Below are positions 49,050-61,068 of a stretch of DNA of 64,000 nucleotides, piece after piece. The DNA is from Diplocarpon mali. Lineage: Eukaryota > Ascomycota > Leotiomycetes > Helotiales > Drepanopezizaceae. The DNA is taken from NCBI GenBank assembly GCA_024741835.1, contig JAENRP010000217.1:7471-71470 (forward strand), in the 5' to 3' direction. The notes under the pieces were generated by a model, which worked only from the letters and a program-made list of their open reading frames with translations, was not told where the DNA came from and searched no databases. Numbering within the stretch: the stretch's first letter is position 1; every line of letters begins with the position of its first letter. The position numbers were made by a program, and so were the translations under genes.

Positions 49050-52000
49050 TCAATCCAAGAAATCCACCAAGTCTTTCAATCCATCAATAAGATTCGAATC
49101 CAAATCGTCCACCCACGACGGGAACGAAGCCTCGTAACCCGCCTCCGTGCTTCTATACGAGTGCGTGAATCGGCGGTGCTTGGTTTCGGGAAGATCTGGA
49201 GTAACTGAATAATGTCTTTTGAGGGCAGTACTAAGCTTCAAAGTTCGGTCATTATTTCTTCCCTCGTCTACTAGGGATGGTGGCGCTTTCACCAAACCAC
49301 CTTTATTTTCACAAGCAGCGAAGTCGAAGAGATCACTGCAGAAGCTCAAGTCGACCTTAGGGGACGGAGGTCTGAGCATTGATAAACAGTCGTCGAGGTC
49401 TGATGGACTGGCGTCAGAATCGCCGAGAGGTTTTTTTTGAAATGAGGACGGTGGGGGCCGGGCAGCGGGAGGAAAAGGTAGATTGTCGCGGGGTGTGATT
49501 GGAATGTCTATGCAGGGATCATCTGAGCCGCTATTGAAACCTACGGCATTCGGATCTATCGAAGCGGATAGTGAGGGGAATTCATTTTCAGATCCGTCAT
49601 CGTCATCTTCAGTAGTAGCTAGCTTGGAAGTAGAGTTATTGCCGTCCTTCTCGAAGAAAAAAGGATCTGGTGGTTTACTACTGGCGTAGGAGAATTCGGG
49701 TTTCTGCGTCATACGTTGGCTTGACTTGTCTGTTTGGACACTGGTATGGAGTTTGTGCAACTTGCGGTACTCTCGAGGAGCCAAACCGGAAAAGGGCACC
49801 GGAGAGAGAGCATTGGCGAGGTCAATCGTATCTACGTTGTCAACCTCGAAAATGTTGTAGTTGCTGGCCAGCTTCAGTTTCAACTGTCAGGAATGTTAGC
49901 TCTTTTGTTACAGCAGGTGAGGATCACCAACCTGCGAGTTCTGCGAATTCCGTGATACAGTAGCTTCTGCCCCTGAAATGTGCTTCTGTAAACGATATCA
50001 ATGTCTTGCATCTTCCATCCCCGTTACCAAGAGACATACCGCCTTCTCAGGCTTTTCGCCAGTTGTGTTTGTCATACTAGCCTATTACAGATCTCAGTCA
50101 ATACTCAGACTGTTGATAGTTAGAGAGGTGTGCAAACCTTGCCAGCATTTAATTGTACATTGGTGCCTTCCAAAAATACCTATTTTCCATGTCAATTACC
50201 AGATTTGGATAGGAACTTCTTGGCTCACACACCTTTCTTTTTATCTTACGCGGCTTATCAAGACCCTTACGACAGCACAAGTGCTTACATGGCTGACCAT
50301 TCTTCAACAGCTGGCTATTCCGACATATATGGTTGCAAGTCCATTTGCCGTTGTCCATCTGGAAAGGTTCCAAGATCTCAGGTTCTCTGGCTATTTTTGC
50401 CTGGTCCGGCGCCTTGGTTACCTTTGAAATCTTAGTTTTTTCCTCAGCTGCTTCAGCGATGAGCTCCGCTTCCTCGATATCAATGAAATCATCGCCATAA
50501 TCGTCGCTCTTGACTTTATCGACACCATTGACAGCAGCCAGCATGTCATCGTCATCGACCTCATCCGAACCGAACTCGTCCATGTGTTCGAGATTTGTTA
50601 CCTCGTTAGCTGCCTGTGCTTTCTTACTCTCTATTTGAGTAGGAGTCGGAAAATCAGATACTTGAATGTTGTGTTTGAGAATGCATGACCTAACGGTACC
50701 GACGATTTCATCACAAGCAATCCAGCATTTGATATCCATGTCGGACGACAACAACTTGGCCGAGAACTTGGCCTCAAAATCTTTCTCTAGCTTGAAGATG
50801 TTGCCACGCCAGAAATGAACCACCACCCCATCGGTATTCTCGGCCATGAACGTTACATGTAGCTTTCTGCTATTCCATACCGGGATGGAAAGGTTATCGT
50901 ACCAGATCCGCACTTTGACATGGACTTCAGGGGCAGTTGTTTGGTTGCTAGTAACGCGTCCGACGATCTCGGCAGCCACTCCCAACCGAGGGAAGCCTGA
51001 GATGAAGTCACGAATATTTTTGCCGAAGGGCGGGTTCTTCGATAAGATTCGTTCAATAGACCCCGTGTCCATCTTTGCTAGCTCTCCAATACTGTGTACA
51101 TTTTTGCTGACTAATTTGCGAGCTGCAACAGGGCCAATCTGATTAATTTGTCTCAATTGTAAGTTGGAGTATTCCCAGAACCCTGCCGAAACGCTTCGTG
51201 CAAGATCGAGAGCGTGACGAGTCGATATCGAATCGTAGTCATGTAGTTTGCAGTCGATGACGCAGCGTATGAGACGCGGAACTCGTTCAAATATGATGTT
51301 CTTGTCCGTGACAAATTGATGTTTGACAGACATAAAGCCCTTCTCCGTGGGGTCATCGATGCCACCCAATTGTACCTGGATGAGCAATGAAACCTTGTGT
51401 GGCGTAGTTGTGACTGTTTCTCTGATTGGATACTTGATGAAAGGAGACTTGTTGAGTTCTCGGAGAGATGGTCTCTCGTTTGGCTTCATACGCAGGTCTC
51501 TGAATTCTACAGCTTGGCAAAGGATGTGAAGCTGTAAGTGTTAGTGCTGTCATGTTCAGCTATGAATACAGTATAGGTCCACTTACAATTTGCTCCGTCT
51601 TGGCCTTCGGTGGAATGCTCAGGAGCAGCTTCATTGTTTCAAACTGGACCATGTAACGAGACATGGCCGCACCGTACTCGGTACTGCTCATTCGATCCTC
51701 TTCGCTTACTAGTTTCTGTCCCTTAAGGAGTTTGATGTTTCTCTCGCACAATTGCTCAAGCCTGCGGTCAACGTCTCCTCCGGGAGTAGCACCTTCAATC
51801 TTGTAATAGCTTGGATTTTGACGCATGCGTACGCTGAAGAAGGTTCCACAAAGCCACTTCTTCGCATCGTAGGTATTCTTGATCGTACCCAGGCTGATCT
51901 CGGAGTTCAGGTGCTCGATCAGGTTTAAGTGAAGCGTACTCTCCAAAACGTCTTGGCCTGACACCATTTTCCTGTACCGATCCACCATATTCGTGCGTGT

Positions 52001-54307
52001 CATGATCACTGCCACCGCACTATCATCAAACTGGGGACGACCAGCACGCCCAAGCATTTGCATGACCTCCAGATCAGAATACTCAGCGGGACGGCCACCT
52101 TGATAACCAACAGTTCCTTTTAGTACAACGAGATGACATGGAAGGTTGACTCCGACAGCCAGCGTGGATGTGCAGCAGATGATGTTGACATCCCCTTGTA
52201 AGAAAGCTCTCTCGACTGTATGACGATCCTCAATATCGAGACCAGCGTGGTGGTAAGAAACTCCGCACGTAATCAAGTTTCGCAGGTCCCGGTTACTGAC
52301 ACATAGTGTCTTGGACGGGGGTGGCCATGCTCGCTCTGAAGGCTTTTGTCTGCTCCACCATTCCGCCAGGATGGTGGCAGCACCTTCGCAAGATTTTCTC
52401 GTGAAGCAGAAGATCATGATCGGTTTCCTCTGGCTATATTTTCTGATCAAACCAGGCAACTTTCCATCAAGGAATTTCTCGAACGCATAATCATTAAAAC
52501 TGCCATCATAGCCATAAACATGCTTTTGAAGCCTGACAGGTCTGAAATCTTCTCCAAAAGTCTCACGATGAGCTGGGATATGGTGATTCGTATGATCCCT
52601 ACCAAGCCAGGTTGCGATGTCGTCGGAATTGGGGACTGTGGCGCTAAGAGCTATGAATCTAACGTTCGTACCGACGGTCTTCATGCGAGAAACAACTGCT
52701 TCTAGAGTTGCGCCTCTGGAATCTTTGAGAATGTGGACCTCGTCGATGAGGAAGAGCTTCACCATCTGAACAAGCTTCTGGTGATCAGTCCATTTGCGTG
52801 TAATGCTATCCCATTTCTCAGGTGTTGTCACAATGATAGACGCCTCTCGAACGCGAGCCATCTCTGCTAAGCTTGTATCCCCAGTCAACTCAGCACAGGG
52901 AAGATTCAGATGGCTGAATTTCTTCGACCAGTCTCGCATGCGCTCAGAGCACAGTGACTTTGTTGGAGCTTGATAGACGATCTTGAACTGTCCAGTACCA
53001 TAACCTCCGACAAGTCTGCAGATAGCTAACTCGAAAAGGGCCGTTTTACCACTGCCCGTAGGAGCAGACACTACCACATTGTCACTGGTCTTGTATATTG
53101 GAGCAAAACACTTCGATTGTACAGCGTTGAACAGCTCGTAAGGGAAAACTTGACGAAAACGATCGGGAAGTTCGTACGGAGATACGAGTTGGATGCCATG
53201 CGCCAATGGTAGTGTGTGGCTTTGTGCATTAGGCCGAGCAGTATAATGTGTGGTGGGATGGACGGGTCGTTGGGGTGTTTGAGGTATATCCAAGTAATTT
53301 TCAGCCTCCAATTCAGTACCCGTATCCATTTCAATGTCCATGTCCATATTAAAGTCCGGCTCAGAATATTCGGGAGCAACAATTAGAGGTGCGTGATTGC
53401 TCAGTCTGCGGAGGCTGACTCTGGCTGTTGGACTTGAGTTTTGGCCCACATAAACGAGAGGCGATGAGTCCTGTGAGGCCCAACTGGTTGCGGGACTGCG
53501 AACAAAGTCGCCTGAGGATGTCAGAGGTGATGATCCCTAGCCATGGAAAGACCTACTGAGATTGAAAGGTGGAGTGATCTGCTGTTTCTGTAGCTGCAGG
53601 TGATTTAACCTGTGTCCATGCATTCCTTCTAGAAAATTGGGTTGACTCAAGTTAGACTGTCTAGTAACCATCGATGGCGGTATTGGCATCCCGATTGCGG
53701 GTGAACGAGCTGTATCCAGTGAAGGCACACCCTTAAGCTTGGCGGATACTTCACGGAACAGTATATCATGGTGTAAGCTACTGCTAGACTGCTGTTTCAA
53801 TGGTATCTTCTGCTGCATCAACATAGCAGTGACGAGCGGACTCACGGGATCCGTGGAGTGCGTGTTTTTTTGTCTGGAGGGGGCTTTGATGAGGGGTAAA
53901 CCGCTCCGCAGGTTCTGGGAAAACCTGAAGTGATTATCGGCATTACTGAGAATCCTGAGCTCTCTCTCGGGTTGGGGTTCGGGTCTGTTGTACATGCTAC
54001 GAGGTAAAGAGAGCCTTGTGCGATTCGTGATGGGTGCTTGCAACTGCTGGCGTGTGTCACTTGAATCCAGGCCTGCCAGTATTGATTGTTAAAGCCCAGA
54101 CTTCGAACAGAGGGAACGGTGAGACGCACCGTAGTTCCTGGAAAGAGCTGCAGCTTCTGGTACTGACTGCTGCCGCAATCCAGATGGTGCGAACCTCCAT
54201 CCTGTAGGGTCTTCCTGGTTGAATGTAGCATTACGTCCATTTTGGACATTATAAGAAGACGCATTCTGGATGATACGTTGCCTGTACGGGTCGTGTTGCA
54301 TATCCAT
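49050..54307 (-). CDS. MER3: Meiotic crossover DNA helicase Mer3/Hfm1
   Basis: Seven exons on the minus strand: 54307-54130, 54072-53557, 53511-51587, 51531-50233, 50081-50040, 49985-49932 and 49883-49050, giving 1,615 aa. After a disordered N-terminus of about 350 residues the Ski2-like helicase core shows motif I APTGSGKT (about residue 381), motif II DEVH, ALSATVPN, SYHHAGLD and motif VI QMLGRAGRPQFD. A Sec63-type domain follows (PNERPSLRELNKSP onward, QINQIGPVAARKL helix-hairpin). Near residue 1275 a cysteine/histidine cluster (CNHICR, CKHLCC) fits the Mer3 zinc motif. The long C-terminal tail contains YRKLHKLHTSVQ. Mer3 unwinds DNA to extend D-loops at designated crossovers. The small exons at 50040-50081 and 49932-49985 are all phase 0 and are inferred from splice signals. 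Length exceeds yeast Mer3 but fits filamentous fungi. Confidence 0.9.
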
Positions 54308-54937
54308 TTTGTGTCAGAGTGTTGAGATGCCTTTTTGTGTTGCGAGAGGTAGGTACAACATTGGAGGAAACGAGATATGGAAGGAGATTTCAGGTGATTA
54401 GGCACTTGTCTCCGGGTCCTTGAGGAAGTTTTTCCCAAGATTGTGCACGCAACTCATCTGTTTTGAGATGAATGTTGGAATGTTCGTATGAAGATGGATC
54501 AGAAGTGTTGTGGAAGATTGGCGGAAGAGTGCGGCAGAATCTCGCCCATCTGGCCTGCGACATAAGTGATCTTTAGGACGCCTATATGGGGTCAACAGCG
54601 ATATGGAATTGCATACAAGAGATCAACGAGAAGAGAGAACTATACAAGACTCCATTTCAATGCTGTGGCCCCGTGGTGCTTTCCTGTTTTCGCCACGTGA
54701 TAATATCACGTTTGCCCCTGAAAGATCGCTAGCAGCCAGTGCTATCCCAAGCAAATAACTGCATGAAACCCAAAGCTCGCCAACCATTCAACGCCCCAAG
54801 CCGTGTCATGCTATCAATACGGCTGTACCCCGTAATTTTCTGCCAGTTCCGTTGCCCATTCTGTTCATATTGTGCCTGAGCATCCGATTCTTGACCGGCG
54901 GAAGATATTTCACGCCTTCTAAGATCATCATCTGAGC
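54308..54937. other. Mer3 promoter and transporter 3' flank
   Basis: A 630 bp interval between two minus-strand genes. Open frames at 54398-54595 and 54729-54941 lack domains; the second overlaps the transporter 3' end. I see no gene. Confidence 0.5.
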
Positions 54938-56555
54938 TCAATCGTCCCGTTTTATCTTACCACGCGAGGATCCCACTCTAGAATGGTGTCTCAATGGGGA
55001 GCTGGGCCGAGAACTCGACAGTCCGGCGTGCCTGGTGCCTTCTAGCGTGTCGACTGTCAGCTTCTTGGCTTCCTCTGGTTTTGGCGTGTGGCCATTGTCG
55101 ATTGTTGTCTTCTCGTAACTTGCAATATTGATAGGTGGCGGTCTATTCCTCTTCCTTTCTGCACTACTGTACAGATAAGTGGCAAATATGGCGACGGCAG
55201 TACCGAACACAAACTGTAAGCGAATCAGTAAAACAATACAAAATACCAGTACCACCGGTACTTACTTTGAGGGTGACCTGGAACTCGAAGAAGAACACGC
55301 TGAACATGAAACTGAGGATGATACTAATGGACGTAGCAAAGTTCTTCGCAATGTTGTCCGCATAGTTGATGCACATGGCTACCAATACCCCGCCAACGGC
55401 TTGGAAAACTATAGCTGTCCACACAACCGCATTGTAACCATCGAAAAAGCCTTTCTGGGCAATTTCCTCCCCATCCTTGAACATGACCCCAACGAGCAAA
55501 GCCGGGAAGAGCGAGTAGAACGAGAGCTGGACATTTCGAGTCCAAACAGTCACATGTTGTGTACTCTGCTTCAACACTTTCTCGAAGTAAACTCCGGTCA
55601 GCCCAGATACCACTGCTGCAACCAGCACCGCAGTAAGCCCCAGCGAGTAGTTCATGACTGGCTTCGTAAGACCCATATCCTCTTGTATGCCTTCATAGGT
55701 TGCCGACCGCTTCGCAAGGCCCCCTGAAAGTCCCTCCATTCCGCGTCTTGTCAACTCCCTTGCGACTTCTGCGGCTCCATTCGACAACTGTCCGAGTTCG
55801 TGAAAAGACCGAGGAAAGTGAAATCGAGAGGAAGAGTCCGTGATTGGCGAGTAAGAGTTGGGGTCACTGCTTGGTAGTTGCACAACTGCCACTCCAAATG
55901 TCAACAGAAACAAGGATATCCACTTTTTGGAGGACAGCGATCGGCCAAGCATAGTGACGCTGAAGAGGGCCGTTGTAAGTATCTTTGGCTCGATCAGCCG
56001 GAAATTCACTGTATCAGGTAAAAATCATACCTTCAGTTGATATAAAACTTGAAAATGCACCGCATCCAAATTGCTGACTGCTACGTATTGGAGAGAGTTC
56101 TGGAGGGTATACAACACGGCAGGGATAGCCAGCTTCCATCCGTCCCCAAAGAACACAGAACGGTACAGCTGTTCGAAAAGTACGGTCGCAGGCGTCGAGG
56201 GAGGAAGGGTCTGCGAGATATCGTACAGGGCAATGGTCAAGGATACGGCGAGCTTGATGACCTCATTGAGGAATACCGCCGTGGAGGTGAAGTATTGACG
56301 GCCACCTGTGGAAGGCATTATCCGCGAGTAGTGCATGATCTGTATCGCGTCAATTGCGCTGCCCATCATCTCTTCTCGTTTGGTTCTGGGAGGGTACTGA
56401 CGAGTATCAGGGCGGAATTTTGAAATGTAAGCTGTCTCCGATTAGTACGTTATCATAATCGCAGAAATGCAGCAGGCCTTTACAGTGATGAGCGACACGT
56501 GCTTCATAGGCACTCCCATAAAGGAAGCCTTCTCAGGCGCATCGTGAAGAGCCAT
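54938..56555 (-). CDS. Golgi UDP-sugar transporter (UDP-galactose/UDP-GlcNAc type, SLC35A family)
   Basis: Minus-strand exons 56555-56484, 56431-56402, 56339-56031, 55982-55266 and 55213-54938 give 467 aa. The protein begins MALHDAPEKASF and continues GVPMKHVSLIT-LTFQNSALIL-IMHYSRIMP, each hyphen marking an intron; the 30 bp second exon is needed for this conserved first helix. About ten membrane helices follow, with family blocks FTSTAVFLNEVIKL, LQYVAVSNLDAVHFQVLYQLK, SGLTGVYFEKVLK and CINYADNIAKNFATSISI. The C-terminal 80 residues are cytosolic and basic. These proteins exchange UDP-sugars for UMP across the Golgi membrane to supply glycosylation. Which UDP-sugar is carried cannot be told from sequence. 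Confidence 0.9.
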
Positions 56556-57880
56556 GGCAGCCCCTTGGGCCTGTCCCTCCACCTATCCGCTCTCTCAGAG
56601 TAGTCGGGTTGGGCTCGGTGGATGCACTTCGGGAGGACAAAAAACAATTTAAAAATCTACCCGGAGCGGCGCAGAGAAATGCAAGAGTTTCTGCGCGGGC
56701 GATGCGTGGAATTGAGAAGAATGCTAAATTTGATCGTGGTGTTGTTGCGTGTTGCTGAGAAGTTGGAGTGCTTCTGGCTTTCCAAGACGCAGAATCGCTC
56801 TTGGCTGCTGTGTTAAGACTAAGATTCTGGTGCGGCCTGATCGTGGCTTGAAGCCCCCGCCCCTGTTATCGCCGCAACACCTGAACTGGGAATGGAATTG
56901 GGGGCCTTGGGCGTCCAGCAAAAGGCCAAACTTGTTGCATATCCCAACTACCCACCGCCAGCTACCGGCTACCAGATACGAGTACCAGCCAGCAACTGGT
57001 TTTGAATGAGTGGCTTTCTGGGGCAGATGCCACTCTGTCAACCTCTGGCCTTGGGGTAACAAGCAAGCTGTCCGCCCAGGTTGTAAACAAAACAGACCGG
57101 GCGCTTCTGGACCACAATCCGGGGGGGAGTGTGAGGATGTCAGCAAATCCAAGCAGAGCAAAGTAGGTATTGCGAAATACGGCTGCTCGTAAGTATCATT
57201 TCGCTGCGTGTTGTTTCAGTGGTCACGGTAACTTGCTCCGCCAGCGTGCAGCCGGGCCAGCGCCTACATTTTCCCAATCCTGTTACGTGGCCCAGTAATC
57301 CCGTCGACTATCCGAAAGCCAGCGACTCCCGACCCGGCCAGGTTTTACGTAGATGGTTTGGAAGCCTTGTGATAGACACGAGATCGTCACCTACACACAG
57401 GAGGTCCTCCGTCACGTGTCGAGGTCGGCTGCCTGAGGTGAGGTTCCAAGCTGGTAGTTTACCTACGGTAGCGCTACTTTACGTGCCTATACGTCGGTTC
57501 CGGCTGGGCGACGAATGAGGGGAAAGAGTCTGCGATTTAGATCTGCAGTATCACGTATCGAGGGGAGTCCTACGGGAAAGACAGTGGAGAGTAGGTGACC
57601 AGTCGGCCAGAGCCCGCGCAGCAGCGGAGACCTGTTGCGCCAATCGTCACGAGGCAACTTCACACAGGTAAGGGGCTGGTGAATTAAGTCGGAGATGCAA
57701 GACACGGTCCTAGTAGTACGGCTTCTCACCTCTTTTACTCACAGGTAGTGTGCACTGACCGTTTCTGTAACATTGTTTATCCGATAGCGTCGTGCTGCAA
57801 AATAAATATACTAACCGAGAAAGGTTTCTCTAATTCCAAATATGGGTATAAGGTGCTGCCAAGCTGACGAACGAGATTGT
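56556..57880. other. Intergenic region, no gene seen
   Basis: It contains the promoter of the transporter (start at 56555) and the 3' flank of the next minus-strand gene. GC-rich open frames in 56622-57730 overlap one another on both strands and show no domain, so none is called. Confidence 0.5.
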
Positions 57881-60193
57881 TTACACCACAGATTCTCTCA
57901 AACTTCCCCACGAAAGATTCCGTGGTACGTTCCAATGCATAGGTTCGTCGTTTTCCACCAGATAATCACCGCCATTGGTATTGCTGCCGTCGCTTTCGCC
58001 GAATCTGGCCCCGGTATCCCGTTTTCTAAAAGCCAGTCCCGAAGAGCGTGTCTGCTTGAAGCAACAAGATGCCCCAACCGCGCTGAGTCTCACGGCAGAT
58101 GGAGGTATAAGAGGAAGTTGCTTCTCCTTGTGGAGAGGCGATGTAACAGAATCCGGTTGCAGGCTTCCCCTGCGTGGGGGTAGCCAGCTGTGTCGGGGCA
58201 TTGACTCGTCATCAGACTCAAAACTCATGAAATCCTCATAGTCGGGAGAGAGTTCGGCGTGGTCGATATTCTGTGCTAATGAAAGAGAAGCATCGAGATA
58301 GAGGAGAATCGTCTGTTTTTCGCCGGCTGTTCCAGGTCTGGAGGCGTTGCTGGAGGAGAGAGTCGTACTGGGAGGAAACCAGGAGTCTCTTGATTCCGTT
58401 GGAGGGATTTTGGTCGTCTCATGCTCTTCAATGATCTTTTCGCGCATTTTCGCTTTCTTCTGACGAAGAGCTTCCAAGAGAGCTTCTTCCTGTTGCGATA
58501 CAGCCATAAATCTACTGCTCCTATCGGAACTCTGACAAAACACCATAGAACTGGGCGATAAGAGCAGGTTCTGGTTTGGCAGGGACTGTATGGACGTGAT
58601 TGAAAGCGCTCTCGATTCTGGATAATAGCTCCCGGATCCGAGAGATGATGATTTATTGGAAGATTTGGTGCTCGGACGTTGAGATAGTTCATGACTGGGT
58701 GAAAGGGATAAGTCGAGGCGGGGTGGGATCCATGGCCCGGATGAATCAGATTCAACAGGAGAAGACTCGGTCATGCTGAGAGAAGGCTTATCCTCCTTTG
58801 GTAAAGGAGATGTCTCCGAAAGTGAAACTTTGCAGGCATAGCGCTTAGACGGAATGAGGGGTAAGTCTGTGTCCGAGTCGCCTTCAGAGTCTGACGACAG
58901 TGACAAAACACTCTTCTCGTGCAAATCTGAGTGGGACAGAATACTGCCAGACGTAGTCTTTGATGTCCTTGTATTTCGACTAGAGATACTCGCGGCACTG
59001 GTAGATTCCCAGGTTGGAGGTGTTAAGCTGGACGGAGTCAAGCTTCGCATTGCAAAGCTCGAAGGGGTCAGGTTGGAAGGACTCATACTAGAACGGACAT
59101 CCCTCAAGGAGAACGAGTCTCTTTCAGCGGTTACTAAATGCGACTCGGCACCGTAGTATGTTGGCTTCAAAGTATTTTCTACCGTCAAGTGAGAGCTATC
59201 CCTTCCTGCGCTCGTGCTGATGCGGTCGGCGACTCTTAGTTCCGGTATTTGTTCCATTCGGGGAGAACGTGGAGGGATGTTTTCGTAGTGGTCGTACAAG
59301 CTTGCGAGTGCTCCGTTCGTCCTACCCGCCTCGTGAGTCTTGTCTGAGCGACCGCTCAGCTTTTGTGATTGCATCGACTCCTTCGACTGTGATTTCATGA
59401 GTTTGCGTCTTGCCGAGTCCGAAACGAAGCTCCAAGATCCATGAATTGAGCCCGAAAATAGAGAAGGTGATGGTTGATTCGGGTCTGGCGATCTATCTCC
59501 GTTCCACCGAGGCTTTGAAAACAAGATAGACAGGTCTAACCGAGAGGGCTTCTTTTTCCTTTGTGAAGAATCGCTTGAGCTGAAATTGATCTCCTTATCA
59601 TGATGACTGCCAGCGGTGAACGGTTCGCCGGGCGGGTCAAGCGAATTTTCTGAATTTGACATTGGACCACTCTGAACGGCTGAGGGGCATCCCTTCCGCA
59701 GAGCCATGTCCCGGGCAGAAGAAGCCGAGGTCTGCTGAGATATTGACAATGGGATATTCTGTCGATCGTAGTACGACTTTAAAGTAGAAGAAGAATCCTT
59801 GTTCCTCAAGCGCCCGCTCCTTTCCGATGTGGCTGTGATTCCGTCATCCATGTACAGCCCTGCCAGGACCGTGGACGATGCCTTCTCACTGAGCGCCGGG
59901 ACCCTCGGAAAGTCGACTGTGTCGTGACCCGATTGCTCGGTCTCATGAATACTTCCAGCCGAAGATTCGGAAATGGATATGCTCATAACACTCGACCGTG
60001 AACTCGGAGACCTAAATTGGTAGCTGTCGTCTCGAATTGGGGAAATGTCAATGTTGAGATCATTGCTAGTGCCCAATAATCTCTGCGCCTTGGATAGTTG
60101 AGTTCCACCACGAGGTGGTGGAGGCTCGAAAGGCAGGACGTCTTTATGTTTCCGTCCTGGTAATGGAAACGAGAATTTACTGGTTCGTCCCAT
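57881..60193 (-). CDS. Long serine-rich disordered protein, function unknown
   Basis: A single uninterrupted frame of 770 aa. It opens with MGRTSKFSFPLPGRKHKDV, a conserved-looking basic start I associate with uncharacterised fungal proteins, and is otherwise dominated by Ser, Pro and charged residues with runs such as SSSTLKSYYDRQ and SSNKSSSLGSGSYY. No transmembrane segment or enzymatic motif is visible. A short predicted coiled coil lies near QQEEALLEALRQKKAKMREKIIEEHE (20-residue core EEALLEALRQKKAKMREKII). Many SP and TP sites suggest phosphorylation. The intact long frame in GC-balanced DNA supports a real gene; an unnoticed intron near the 3' end cannot be excluded. Confidence 0.72.
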   Translation of the reverse strand: MGRTSKFSFPLPGRKHKDVLPFEPPPPRGGTQLSKAQRLLGTSNDLNIDISPIRDDSYQFRSPSSRSSVMSISISESSAGSIHETEQSGHDTVDFPRVPALSEKASSTVLAGLYMDDGITATSERSGRLRNKDSSSTLKSYYDRQNIPLSISQQTSASSARDMALRKGCPSAVQSGPMSNSENSLDPPGEPFTAGSHHDKEINFSSSDSSQRKKKPSRLDLSILFSKPRWNGDRSPDPNQPSPSLFSGSIHGSWSFVSDSARRKLMKSQSKESMQSQKLSGRSDKTHEAGRTNGALASLYDHYENIPPRSPRMEQIPELRVADRISTSAGRDSSHLTVENTLKPTYYGAESHLVTAERDSFSLRDVRSSMSPSNLTPSSFAMRSLTPSSLTPPTWESTSAASISSRNTRTSKTTSGSILSHSDLHEKSVLSLSSDSEGDSDTDLPLIPSKRYACKVSLSETSPLPKEDKPSLSMTESSPVESDSSGPWIPPRLDLSLSPSHELSQRPSTKSSNKSSSLGSGSYYPESRALSITSIQSLPNQNLLLSPSSMVFCQSSDRSSRFMAVSQQEEALLEALRQKKAKMREKIIEEHETTKIPPTESRDSWFPPSTTLSSSNASRPGTAGEKQTILLYLDASLSLAQNIDHAELSPDYEDFMSFESDDESMPRHSWLPPRRGSLQPDSVTSPLHKEKQLPLIPPSAVRLSAVGASCCFKQTRSSGLAFRKRDTGARFGESDGSNTNGGDYLVENDEPMHWNVPRNLSWGSLRESVV

Positions 60194-61060
60194 CGCTTGT
60201 CTGGTTTTGCAGCTTCGGAGACCGCACCGAGTATCTAACAGCAGCTCGAAAAGTTCCGAGAGTTACAAGACAGTGCTTGAGAGGTTGACTTGCTCGTATT
60301 ATATTCTCAAGCGGTTATGGAACCATCGTAAGGGTCGTTTTGGTGGTGTTTGTACTGGTATTGGTACTGGTAGTAGTCGTGAGAGGAGAGTGGGCCCGGA
60401 AAGAGAGTGCGGTCGAAATAGAAATAATTACTTGTTTGTTAGAACGTGTTTGTGAGGAGCTTCGAGAGACAAAAGCTTGCAACCAGATTGTGTCTATACA
60501 GTCCTCGGTCGACTAACGGGTAAGAGATGGCGCATTTGATATCAAGATGGAATAGGGGAGCTGAGGAGGAAGCCAGGTCAGCCTAGGCCGGGTCCGGTCG
60601 CACTACTTCTGTACCAAGCCCAATGCAGTAGCACCCCACTTGGGCGATGCAAACTCCATTCCATCCCACTCCACCCCACCTCACTCCACACCGCTCCACC
60701 CCGCTCCACTCCACGCCATTTGGCTTGCCTTTACTCCAACGGCGGCAATCGGTTGCTCACTCATACTCTGCAGCACACACAGTACAGTACCTTTACGCTG
60801 CTATCTACATAGTAAGAAAATCCCCTTCGCTGCAGTTTGGCCTGCTGACGAGTACATTACCTTAATCATACCCTTAACTGTACCCTTCACGGAGGACTTT
60901 CCAGTTCCGTTATTTAAATTCACAGTCATTATATGATTCAGAGTTCAAAATGTGCTTCCCGCGCTTCCGCAGAGTACCTACCGACTGACCCGTCGGCACC
61001 TGCAGTCTGTCTGCAGGTATCTACGAACATCCGTGGTGCTGTAGAGAGCTATGGAAGTAC
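60194..61060. other. Promoter side of the disordered-protein gene with C-rich repeat
   Basis: No supported gene. A low-complexity array of CCACTCCACC-like units runs from about 60655 to 60717. A perfect inverted repeat ACCTGCAG-TCTGT-CTGCAGGT lies at 60998-61018. Composition shifts to AT-rich after about 61.1 kb. Confidence 0.5.
60655..60717. repeat. CCACTCCACC-type simple repeat
   Basis: Imperfect tandem CCAYYCCAC units seen directly; about 460-520 bp upstream of the minus-strand start codon at 60193. Confidence 0.8.
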
Positions 61061-61068
61061 ATACGAAC

